A DNA stretch of 64,000 nt from Sphingomonadales bacterium (lineage in GTDB: Bacteria; Bacteroidota; Bacteroidia; Chitinophagales; Chitinophagaceae). The position numbers and the translations under genes are program-made. Below are positions 38,198-45,853 of the stretch, piece after piece; the stretch's first letter is position 1; every line of letters starts with the position of its first letter. The DNA is taken from positions 18,767-82,766 of the forward strand of contig VHAT01000005.1 in assembly GCA_016872195.1 (NCBI GenBank), written 5' to 3'. The notes below the pieces were generated by a model. The model did not search any database. It had not been told where the DNA came from and saw only the letters and a list, made by a program, of their open reading frames with translations.

Positions 38198-39631
38198 CTA
38201 GTCTTTCTTATTTCGATCCTGCTCTCTTTTGGTGAGCGTATTGCCCTCGGGACCACTAATAGTGCCCCGACAATTGTTACTTCCACAACCACAGGTAAAG
38301 GGCTCCATGCGAGGGTCCAAGAAGGTCGCATAGTCTAATGTGAGTTCCTCGTTTGCCATTATGGCCCGTGTCGTGCATACATTCAACCCGTCGAAAACGG
38401 TATTGGCATTACAGCTGTGATTTTGTGGAGCCCAGCTGGCCGGATCTTCGTCCCAAAGGGCAAACACTTCTTCGCTTATTGGATAAGCATAGCGACGAAA
38501 TCGCAACTGCTGTTCGCTGTTCCAACTCTTATCGATATACCGTTTAGTCACCAGCCGTTGTGCGCGCTCTTCGCCGCAGTAGATCACTTCGCCTGCCGCT
38601 ATGTTTCGGGTGGCATAAATCCCGTAGCCCGATATGGAATCTCCTTTTACATAGTAGGGCTTTTGCTTTCGTTGATGGCGCGCAATACCCTCATTGATGA
38701 TCTGCTCTAAAAAGCCACGCTTGCCCGCAGGGTCGTAATTAAGTATATAATCGGCCGACCCCTCGTATCCATCCTCATAAAACACAGAGCAGGTTAGGTT
38801 CATTTCCAAAAAATAAAGCTCGCCCTTGTTATTAACCCGAAAATCGAGCCGCCCATATCCTACACAACCAGCCGTAATAAATATTTTTTTGCTCGCGTCG
38901 CGTAGTGCTAGCTCGAGCGCAGGGTCGTTGCAGGGTATATTCGAAGCGGGGTGAAGCGCCGATGTTTTTAGCGCATAGGTCTTAAATGCATCTCCCTCCG
39001 GAAAAATATATTCTACCGGCTTGTAGACAATACAATCGCCGGGCTTGCTGTCGGCGGCAACCAATACAGTAAACTCGCGACCCTCAATATACTCTTCGAT
39101 CAACACGCGATCGAATTCTTCCAAAAGGGATCGACATTTATTTTCGAGCGCTTCTTTGTCTACGACCAACGAATCTCTCCCCACACCCAGGCTGTCACCC
39201 GCATAGGCTGGCTTAACAAAAAGAGGAAAACGAAGCGCAGACAACACGGATTCTATTTCAGAAAGGTGGGTAATTGCTCGATATGCTGGGGTAGGAACAT
39301 CCTCACAATAGGATACATACTTCATCAACTCTTTGGGAAGATCATATACGCGAGAAGGGGGGCCGGTAAAGGGAAGGTTGAGTGTTTCGAGAGCATAGAT
39401 CACGTCTACCCCGGGCACCTCCCAATCGGGATAACCCTCGCAAAGGTTGACAAAAATATCGTACTGCTTTTTTGATAACGCTCGTAGCTGCTTGTGAGTA
39501 GTAAGCTTATTTAAAAAGACGTGGTCTACTTCGGCACCGGGTAATAGGCGAGCAAGATTCCGGGGTGGATCATAATTCTTATAATCTACTCCCGTTGTCG
39601 AATAATCCGGTTGCAACACACACACTCTCAC
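38198..39631 (-). CDS. ATP-grasp ligase fused to a SET methyltransferase domain
   Basis: 477 aa, GTG start sharing one base with the stop of the upstream ATP-grasp gene (TAGTG). Residues 1-325 are an ATP-grasp fold similar to D-Ala-D-Ala ligase: LFVKPAYAGDSLGVG near 138, LIEEYIEGREFTV near 172, GYGRLDFR near 263, and LEMNLTCSVFYEDG near 278. The last motif has Cys where the Ddl N-x-x-PG motif is expected, so the substrate is probably not D-Ala. Residues 335-460 are a SET domain: SGYGIYATRNIAAGEVI, QNHSCNANTVF, ELTLDYATF, and a post-SET cysteine cluster CGCGSNNCRG. SET domains methylate Lys. The fusion implies that one polypeptide both ligates and methylates. Confidence 0.88.
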   Translation of the reverse strand: MRVCVLQPDYSTTGVDYKNYDPPRNLARLLPGAEVDHVFLNKLTTHKQLRALSKKQYDIFVNLCEGYPDWEVPGVDVIYALETLNLPFTGPPSRVYDLPKELMKYVSYCEDVPTPAYRAITHLSEIESVLSALRFPLFVKPAYAGDSLGVGRDSLVVDKEALENKCRSLLEEFDRVLIEEYIEGREFTVLVAADSKPGDCIVYKPVEYIFPEGDAFKTYALKTSALHPASNIPCNDPALELALRDASKKIFITAGCVGYGRLDFRVNNKGELYFLEMNLTCSVFYEDGYEGSADYILNYDPAGKRGFLEQIINEGIARHQRKQKPYYVKGDSISGYGIYATRNIAAGEVIYCGEERAQRLVTKRYIDKSWNSEQQLRFRRYAYPISEEVFALWDEDPASWAPQNHSCNANTVFDGLNVCTTRAIMANEELTLDYATFLDPRMEPFTCGCGSNNCRGTISGPEGNTLTKREQDRNKKD

Positions 39632-40767
39632 TATACAGCTTTTGCTTTTTTACTTTTGATGGCTTGTGGCATTTCGGCCCGGGTAATGGCATCGAACAAA
39701 ATAGCTTCAATAACTTTTGAGTAGCTGATCTTGGATGCTTTGATGATGGCCCCTATAGAGGTATAGTTTTCGTCTTCGCTAAGTCCGCATTGCGCGTTGG
39801 CCTCCAGTACATAGAGCTGGCCAGTATCGCTGTCTTGTCTAATGTCGATTCGTGTATATCCCCTTCCGCCCAGGGCGGCATACGCCTCGAGGCTTAGTTG
39901 TTGCAGTTTTTTTCGGAGTGTGGCGGAAACGGGGCCATACTCATAAAAATTTTCTTGTTGGGGCATGGGGGCTTCGTCTTCATATATTTCCCAAAGCCGG
40001 TCAAAAGAAAGAAAACGTTCTGTGTCGGGTAAAGACGGATGAAATAGTCTTTCGACGGGTTCATATACCCTACATCCGGGAAGATGGTTAGAAGACCCGG
40101 TTATAAAGGTGGTGAACTCGGGTCCCTTTACGAACTTCTCTACAAAAAGACCGTCGGCTAGCAGGTTCCAGCCCCGATATCCTGTTGATAACTCTTTTAC
40201 GCGTTGGTGTAACTCCTCTTCGCTATTCACCACGTTTTTTACTGAAACCCCCATGCTTCCGCCCGATACGGCCGGTTTGATGATCATCGGGGTGCCCACC
40301 CGCCCACATACCCCTTTTAAAGAAGAGGGGCGCCCACTGATCAACTTCCAAGGGGCTGTCGATACACCGGCCTTATCAAAAGCCCGCTTCATGGGTATTT
40401 TTGAGGTGGTAATATTATAAAAGTGCTGGTCCGAGCCAGTATAAACCAGCCCATGCTCTTGCAGGGCGTCTATTACCGATACGCCGGGTGCACCATTTAT
40501 TTCATCTCCATCACAAAGGTTTAGAACAAGGGGTTGGTGCTTCTTTCCGGTTTTTGCAATACTGGCAATCGTGGTCCTAAAATTTTTCAGGGTTACGGGT
40601 GTCCAAGTCCAACCCACGCCTAATTCTGAAAAAACAACCTCATACTCTTTTATACTGTGTGTAAAGTCGTAGTAGTGAGAAAGGTTGGGGTCGTTGGTTT
40701 CCAGCTCGGGGGCTAAAACCCAAACATGATAAGCGGAGAGGTCAACGGGGGGGGTGCTGTGCTTCAT
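39631..40767 (-). CDS. ATP-grasp carboxylate-amine ligase
   Basis: 378 aa, D-alanine-D-alanine-ligase-like. The N-terminal fold covers about 1-120 (LNLCDGDEINGAPGVSV). The ATP-grasp core is MIIKPAVSGGSMGVS near 150, LFVEKFVKGPEFTTF near 190, GYTRIDIRQ near 300 and LEANAQCGLSEDENY near 320. The last motif again lacks the Ddl NxxPG signature. It would join a carboxylate to an amine with ATP. It is middle gene of the SET operon: 4 bp after the SET gene and overlapping the fusion gene by 1 bp. Two different ATP-grasp enzymes in one operon suggest two successive ligations. Confidence 0.88.
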   Translation of the reverse strand: MKHSTPPVDLSAYHVWVLAPELETNDPNLSHYYDFTHSIKEYEVVFSELGVGWTWTPVTLKNFRTTIASIAKTGKKHQPLVLNLCDGDEINGAPGVSVIDALQEHGLVYTGSDQHFYNITTSKIPMKRAFDKAGVSTAPWKLISGRPSSLKGVCGRVGTPMIIKPAVSGGSMGVSVKNVVNSEEELHQRVKELSTGYRGWNLLADGLFVEKFVKGPEFTTFITGSSNHLPGCRVYEPVERLFHPSLPDTERFLSFDRLWEIYEDEAPMPQQENFYEYGPVSATLRKKLQQLSLEAYAALGGRGYTRIDIRQDSDTGQLYVLEANAQCGLSEDENYTSIGAIIKASKISYSKVIEAILFDAITRAEMPQAIKSKKAKAV

Positions 40768-40771
40768 TCGA

Positions 40772-41278
40772 TCAGGCCACTTTTTTGCGGGCTTTACGGG
40801 TAAGGCGCTGTGTGATGTAATCGGTAAACCGATACTTTGTTACTTGCTCCCGGTTTAGAAAGGACGCGCCCCTGACCTCGCCAATGCAAGAGGGGGTTCC
40901 ACAAAAACAGCGAAAGGGTTGTTGCATTTCCCACTCGGTGGAGGGATAAAAAAACCCAAGCTCTTCACCTGCGGCAATAGGTGTAAGCGCGACCAACTTC
41001 ATGGTAGTGGTATCAAAAAAACAATTGGGTTCACAACTGTGGTTGATGTACTGCAAATAAGAAGGTTGCAGTGTGATGTGCTTGTTGGTTCCGGTTTGCA
41101 CAGTCAAATACGTTGGTCTCGAAGAAATACTTCCTGAACCAAACGAAGCAATTTCTTCTCCTTGTTTGTAGGCGCGTTTTGTAAAAAAACAACGTTGCTG
41201 ATTAGTCTGATTCAGTCTGGTTTCTGCAAAACCGTGATCTTCTACCAGCTGGTAGTGTGTTATGAGTTCGGCTGTCAT
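40772..41278 (-). CDS. Stand-alone SET-domain protein
   Basis: 168 aa. SET motifs: FFTKRAYKQGEEIASFG near 30, YINHSCEPNCFFD near 78, PIAAGEELGFFYPSTEWEMQ near 103, and post-SET RCFCGTPSCIGEVRG near 125. SET methyltransferases use S-adenosylmethionine to methylate protein Lys; here the catalytic Tyr region reads GFFYPST. It is the first gene of the operon; an imperfect -7 box (plus-strand GAAAGATA, one mismatch) lies about 20 bases upstream of the start. No precursor peptide ORF was seen in the 84 bp before it. Confidence 0.85.
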   Translation of the reverse strand: MTAELITHYQLVEDHGFAETRLNQTNQQRCFFTKRAYKQGEEIASFGSGSISSRPTYLTVQTGTNKHITLQPSYLQYINHSCEPNCFFDTTTMKLVALTPIAAGEELGFFYPSTEWEMQQPFRCFCGTPSCIGEVRGASFLNREQVTKYRFTDYITQRLTRKARKKVA

Positions 41279-41362
41279 GGGGTAGTAATCTATAGGAAAG
41301 ATAGACTGCGATCGCGTTGGTTTGAGCGTTGTTGCACTAATGTGAATAAGTCAACAATAACC

Positions 41363-41872
41363 TTACCGGGGTTTCTTATAAACTGGTACGGTACTACAGG
41401 GTTCTCCGTACATCAGGGTCTTTACGATTGGTAAAAGGCGCTTGGTAATTTCAGCAAAAGCAAACTCTCCAATGGGGGTGTCGCCACAGCCCTTTACAAT
41501 AACTCGCTGATCCGTATAACTAGCGAGGTCAGCAGCATCTATGTTCTTTAAAAAGAGATGTTTGAGCAGCTCTTGTTCTGTTCCCATATACAGGTCGGAG
41601 CAGACGGGTTGCAAATAGCTCGATAATAACATATAGGCCCAAACGGGTATAATAGCATCGGCCGAACAGGTAATAGCAACGGCTTTGCCTTTATACAAAG
41701 ACCAATCTGCTTGCTTTAGCGACTCTCGAAACTCTTTTTCCTTTACGATCAGGCCCATAAAAAGATAGTCCTTGATATCGAAAAGGGCAATCTCTTGTTT
41801 GGGATACCACTGTTCCAGATCTAGTGATATCAGACCGCTTTCTGCCACCTTATTGACAATCCGGTCAGTCAT
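41363..41872 (-). CDS. DUF2480 family protein
   Basis: 169 aa cytoplasmic protein of unknown function, characteristic of Bacteroidota. Conserved features: N-terminal IVNKVAESGLISLDLEQWYP, FDIKDYLFMGLIVKEKEFRESL near 30-50, and the C-terminal VIVKGCGDTPIGEFAFAEIT near 125. It starts 12 bp after the PpiD-like gene on the same strand. It could be co-transcribed with the SET operon 84 bp downstream, but no functional link is known. Confidence 0.85.
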   Translation of the reverse strand: MTDRIVNKVAESGLISLDLEQWYPKQEIALFDIKDYLFMGLIVKEKEFRESLKQADWSLYKGKAVAITCSADAIIPVWAYMLLSSYLQPVCSDLYMGTEQELLKHLFLKNIDAADLASYTDQRVIVKGCGDTPIGEFAFAEITKRLLPIVKTLMYGEPCSTVPVYKKPR

Positions 41873-41884
41873 AGGGCTGTTTGA

Positions 41885-44005
41885 TTAATAGCGGTTTTGT
41901 CGCTTGTCTTTGATTTTTGCGGCATTGCGCAAAATTCCAACGGGGTTTTGGGGACTATATTGATTACTGAATGCTTGTACCGCCTGTAGGTAACGGCTTT
42001 GACGAAAGCTGTTGATATCGCCTTGCACCACCGGCGTTGTTCCGGCATCGTCCACACGAATAACAAAAACGCCGCTCAACCCCTCAATCGGGCCAACCAG
42101 GGCCTTGCCTTTATTGGCGGGGTTAAACGCGGCTCCAGTTACTCGGGGCTCATACCCAAAGGTTCCAGTTAGGGCTCCACCCATTCTGATGCTATCGGCC
42201 ACCTCGATGGCCTTGCCACCCAATGTGGCGGCGGCCGCTTCTAAAGAGGCGAGGGTGCCCAGCTTTTTACTTATATAGGCGGCTTTCTTTTTGTTTCTCA
42301 AAAAGGGATCCACAGAGGCCTTTACAGTGTTAACCGATGCGGTTCCTTCTTCTTGCACATCAAAAAGGGCGGCCACAACATAATTATTCTCGATTCTTTC
42401 GGGCTTTAAGACGTCTCCCTTGTCGGCATCGTAAATAGCGCGAACAAAGGATCGGGAAGAACCGACGCCCCTTACCTCAAATGAGATGGGTGTAATGTCG
42501 GTGGCAACTCCTTTGAATAAGCCCTGCGGTTTTATCTTTTCTTCATAGGCCTTTTCGAAAGAAGCCAAGTCTTTACTGTAGCTGGCAAACTCGTTTGCCT
42601 TGTTTAGGGCCGCATTGTCTGTTTCTTGGCTAACGACGATCTCTTTAGAAAGTTGGGCTATCTTATACGCTGGTCCCGATCCTTTCTGTGATAATATTTC
42701 TACGTAATGAAAGCCAAAATCCGTTTTTACAATGCCTTTAGATCCAGTGCCGCGCAAAAAGATAAAATCGTTGAAGGGTCCTACCATTTGCCCAGAGGGA
42801 ACATTCTCGTATTTGCCGCCTGTTGCTTTGCTTCCCTGATCGTCAGAGAAGTTAACCACCAAAGAGTCGAAGTTGGCGCCCCTGGCAACTGCTTTTTGTA
42901 GACTATCACAAAGATTGTATGCTGTTGCTGAGTCGCGCCTTTGTGTACTAATCAATATATGTCTAATAGAAACCGTATCGGGCATGGTTGTTTTGCCCAC
43001 CATGCGAGCCAGTGTGTAGGTGCTCGCATCCAAATAGGGACCATATACCTCACCCACGGGAGTTCTAAAGATTGAATCTCGCAGTTGAAGCTGAATCGCC
43101 TTGGCGCTAATGTATCCGTTGTAAAATTGTCCGCCTTCTCCAGCTAAAAATTGATCGAGGTCCTCGGCGGCGTTAAACCGATCCTTAAGGGTTGACACCT
43201 CGTTTCTTGTGGCCGCACTGTCGGAGGAAGAGGGGCTTGCGCTAAAGAGCACATAATATATACTGCGACTCTCTTGTTGCTTGAATTGGTTGGCGTGTTT
43301 TGAAATATAGTCTTGAATCTCCGCATCGCTAACGGTTACGGCGGAGTCTGGAATATTAGTATATAATTCTCTTACCAGCGAAATACGAGCCATTTGGCTA
43401 CTTTCTGCATTTTGTTTTTCAATTACCCAACGGGGATAATTGGTCGTGGTTGAGAACAAAGAGGTATATTTTTCTGATTTGCGCATATTGGTTAGCGCCT
43501 TTATATAATTACTAATACCCGCCTTTTGCTCGGCCGTTCCCGTGCTCAGTAGTTGGTCGATATTTTGTTTGGCGAGTGCACCATTATAAAGACCGGTTTT
43601 GCTATCGCGAAACTGGTTTTGGAGGTCTTGGGGTGCGTTTACACCATATAGTATATCATCGCTTTCTTTCTGGGATACATTAATGCCTAGAACGCCTAGC
43701 TCTTGGTCCAAGAGAACCTCAGCAACCGATTGCCCCCAAGCTTGTTCAATAGCTTGCTGCGTCATGGCGGCATTTTGGGGGTAACCCTGGGCCTTCATAT
43801 TTTCTTCGGCTTGAACAACTAATTTATTGAACTCTTCAAAAGCGATATCCTTTCCGTTTACAGAGCCAACCGACTTCTCTTGCTTATTTCCGGTCATATT
43901 AAGAAACTGGAAGCGGTCCATTAAAATAAAACCCACCATCGCCAACACAACAAGAGCAATAGCAGGTATGGCGTACTTGTCTCTAATCGTCTGAATAATA
44001 GACAT
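41885..44005 (-). CDS. Peptidylprolyl isomerase (PpiD/SurA-like), membrane-anchored
   Basis: 706 aa from ATG 44005; the longer track start crosses the -7 box. One N-terminal membrane anchor (AIPAIALVVLAMVGFILM, about 13-30) is followed by a SurA_N-type chaperone region (VGSVNGKDIAFEEFNKLV), a parvulin domain near 340-440 (VSIRHILISTQ, GGKYENVPSGQMVGPFNDFIF, DFGFHYVEI) and a long C-terminal extension. The arrangement is that of PpiD, an inner-membrane foldase that helps outer-membrane proteins mature in the periplasm. It opens into the AT-rich gap before nadA. Confidence 0.92.
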   Translation of the reverse strand: MSIIQTIRDKYAIPAIALVVLAMVGFILMDRFQFLNMTGNKQEKSVGSVNGKDIAFEEFNKLVVQAEENMKAQGYPQNAAMTQQAIEQAWGQSVAEVLLDQELGVLGINVSQKESDDILYGVNAPQDLQNQFRDSKTGLYNGALAKQNIDQLLSTGTAEQKAGISNYIKALTNMRKSEKYTSLFSTTTNYPRWVIEKQNAESSQMARISLVRELYTNIPDSAVTVSDAEIQDYISKHANQFKQQESRSIYYVLFSASPSSSDSAATRNEVSTLKDRFNAAEDLDQFLAGEGGQFYNGYISAKAIQLQLRDSIFRTPVGEVYGPYLDASTYTLARMVGKTTMPDTVSIRHILISTQRRDSATAYNLCDSLQKAVARGANFDSLVVNFSDDQGSKATGGKYENVPSGQMVGPFNDFIFLRGTGSKGIVKTDFGFHYVEILSQKGSGPAYKIAQLSKEIVVSQETDNAALNKANEFASYSKDLASFEKAYEEKIKPQGLFKGVATDITPISFEVRGVGSSRSFVRAIYDADKGDVLKPERIENNYVVAALFDVQEEGTASVNTVKASVDPFLRNKKKAAYISKKLGTLASLEAAAATLGGKAIEVADSIRMGGALTGTFGYEPRVTGAAFNPANKGKALVGPIEGLSGVFVIRVDDAGTTPVVQGDINSFRQSRYLQAVQAFSNQYSPQNPVGILRNAAKIKDKRQNRY

Positions 44006-44027
44006 AATATTATATATTAAAGGAGTG

Positions 44028-44035
44028 CAAAAATA
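44028..44035 (-). promoter_or_regulatory. -7 promoter box for the PpiD-like gene
   Basis: Plus-strand CAAAAATA is minus-strand TATTTTTG, a perfect TAnnTTTG box 23 bases before ATG 44005. Confidence 0.55.
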
Positions 44036-44562
44036 GGGGAAAAACTGTGGAAAAACCAGTCGTTTGATCAGATCCCCTGGCTTCTTTTCGGGGCTCCTTC
44101 TTGGGGCAAGAAGTAAAGAATTTTCCAACAGCTGGTGTTAATTAAGTCGGTTTTTTTGTTAATATCTCGCCGTGAAACGTGAAAGGAAAACGGGAAAATT
44201 GGGTGGTTTTTTAAGGGTTAAGTTGCTTTCTGACTTCCACTGTTGGATTCTTATCTTAAATCCACAAACAATAAAGAGTGGCTTATTTAATTAATAATAA
44301 ACAGTTGCTTTTTTTTTATCAACTAAGTAATGTTAATATCATTCTATATAAATAATAATCAATCACTTACTTTTCTCTTTCTATTCAACCACCTGTTAAT
44401 ATCTAAAAATAAACCTACTAGATTCTGAGCTTATTAACATATTAACACCCCTAATAATAATAGATTTTTATAAAAAAAAATATACTAATACTATTATAAA
44501 TACAGAATAGAAAGCTGTTTTTAGTTTTTGAAAAAGCCACTTCAAAAGCGGAATATTGTGCC
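44036..44562. other. AT-rich intergenic region with repeated 9-mers, candidate replication origin
   Basis: This 527-bp gap has no gene. It carries TGTTAATAT at 44157, 44331 and 44394 (each extended to TGTTAATATC), its complement ATATTAACA at 44439, and TTATTAACA at 44431. The last is one base from the DnaA-box consensus TTATNCACA. TGTGGAAAA (44046) and AAATCCACA (44258) are looser box-like matches. The right half is very AT-rich. DnaA boxes plus an unwinding element are the usual content of oriC. The alternative is regulatory sites for nadA. Confidence 0.45.
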
Positions 44563-45546
44563 ATGGAACTAGATTTACAAGATGGGTATCTCGATATACC
44601 GGTAGCGCCAACACTGAATCTTTTTGAGGAGATAAAAAAACTAAAAAAGGAGAAAAATGCGATTATCTTGGCGCACTACTACCAAGATAGCGACATTCAG
44701 GAAATAGCCGATTACATAGGGGATAGTTTAGGCTTAGCGAGAAAAGCACAAGAGACCCATGCAGACATGATCGTTTTTGCCGGGGTTCATTTTATGGCCG
44801 AGACCGCCAAAATTTTAAATCCTTCTCGAAAAGTAGTGGTGCCCGACCTGTTAGCGGGTTGTTCTCTGAGTGACAGCTGCCCCCCGGCCCTCTTTAAAAA
44901 ATTCAAAGAAAAGTACCCCGACCACAAGGTGGTAAGTTATATTAACTGTAGTGCGGCAATCAAGGCACTAAGCGATGTAATTTGTACCAGCTCTAATGCT
45001 GTTTCTGTTGTTAATAGCTTTCCCCAAGACCAGCCCCTGATCTTTGCGCCCGATAAAAACCTCGGTCGCTATGTGAATCAAAAAACAGGACGCAAGATGA
45101 TACTTTGGGATGGAGCCTGCATGGTGCACGAACTCTTTAGTCTCGAAAAAATAATACGCCTAAAAGGTCGCTATCCCAAGGCAAAGCTGATCGCTCATCC
45201 AGAATGTGAAGAATCGGTTTTAGAACTGGCAGATATGATCGGCTCCACGACGGCGTTGTTGAAATTTAGCAAAGAAGATCCTTGCACAGAATTTATTGTG
45301 GCTACAGAGGCGGGCATATTACACCAAATGGTAAAAAACTCTCCCCAGAAAACATTTATTCCGGCGCCGCCTAATAATAATTGCGCCTGCAATGAGTGTC
45401 CGCATATGAAACGAAACACACTTGAGAAGATATATAACGCCATGAAATATGAGCTTCCTGTTATCGAAATGGAAGAATCGCTACGAATCGCGGCCAAACG
45501 ACCCATGGATGCCATGTTAGCGATCAGTAAGCAGGCGGGACACTGA
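44563..45546 (+). CDS. nadA: Quinolinate synthase A
   Basis: 327 aa. It condenses iminoaspartate and dihydroxyacetone phosphate to quinolinate in NAD synthesis, using a [4Fe-4S] cluster. Visible features: [24 protein letters not shown] near the N-terminus, [17 protein letters not shown] near 105 (cluster Cys), [14 protein letters not shown] near 210, and the C-terminal [10 protein letters not shown] cluster Cys. nadB and nadC are not in the window. It follows the AT-rich candidate origin region and is followed by the candidate RNA unit. Confidence 0.96.
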   Translation: MELDLQDGYLDIPVAPTLNLFEEIKKLKKEKNAIILAHYYQDSDIQEIADYIGDSLGLARKAQETHADMIVFAGVHFMAETAKILNPSRKVVVPDLLAGCSLSDSCPPALFKKFKEKYPDHKVVSYINCSAAIKALSDVICTSSNAVSVVNSFPQDQPLIFAPDKNLGRYVNQKTGRKMILWDGACMVHELFSLEKIIRLKGRYPKAKLIAHPECEESVLELADMIGSTTALLKFSKEDPCTEFIVATEAGILHQMVKNSPQKTFIPAPPNNNCACNECPHMKRNTLEKIYNAMKYELPVIEMEESLRIAAKRPMDAMLAISKQAGH

Positions 45547-45627
45547 TAAAGAACACAACATGCAGTAAGCTGATCATTATCATGCCCGCAATAGCCCAGG
45601 TCATCTGTATCGCGGAGTCTTCCCTAT

Positions 45628-45635
45628 TATATTTG
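45628..45635 (+). promoter_or_regulatory. -7 promoter box of the candidate small RNA
   Basis: TATATTTG is a perfect TAnnTTTG match in non-coding sequence about 80 bases after nadA, and about 210 bases before a strong terminator. No clear -33 element was seen. Confidence 0.5.
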
Positions 45636-45641
45636 TTCTAT

Positions 45642-45853
45642 GATGCTTCTTTGATAGGTCGGTCAGCAAAAAATCAGATATATCGGTTTAAAGGACCGTA
45701 AACTGATTGACCGGTTGGCAGCAAAAAAAGGCTGCGCCTGACCAAGACGATCAAGAACGCAGATAGATGGTTGCAGAATAACCGCCGTAAAAAGCGATAC
45801 ACTGCAAGTGTTGCGGGCAGGACTGGGTTTTACGATTCAGTCCTGCTTTTTTT
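45642..45853 (+). ncRNA. Candidate structured small RNA, about 210 nt
   Basis: No convincing protein reads through here. The sequence folds into clear elements. Hairpin A: CGGTCA (45660) with TGACCG (45708), then ATCAG (45673) with CTGAT (45703), then CGGT (45684) with ACCG (45695). Hairpin B: GCAGC (45718) with GCTGC (45731), loop AAAAAAAG. Hairpin C: TTGCAG (45771) with CTGCAA (45802) and an inner CGC/GCG. The terminator comes last. It does not match tmRNA, RNase P RNA, SRP RNA or 6S RNA as I know them. The 5' end is inferred from the -7 box. Confidence 0.5.
45817..45853 (+). terminator. Intrinsic terminator of the candidate small RNA (or of nadA)
   Basis: A perfect 9-bp stem GCAGGACTG / CAGTCCTGC with a 12-base loop is followed by seven T residues on the plus strand. 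It overlaps the last codons of the decayed ATPase on the minus strand, where no T run follows, so it is directional. Confidence 0.88.

Noticed and set aside
39631-40767. Calling this gene ddl (D-alanine-D-alanine ligase)
   Set aside because: It lacks the NxxPG motif of Ddl enzymes and is in an operon with SET domains, not with cell-wall genes.
45740-45810. A translation with WLQNNRRKKR, looking like helix 3 of a homeodomain
   Set aside because: It has no start codon, needs a frameshift to join LKDRKLIDRLAAKKG and runs into the terminator hairpin. The exact hairpin arms in the DNA explain the sequence better as RNA.
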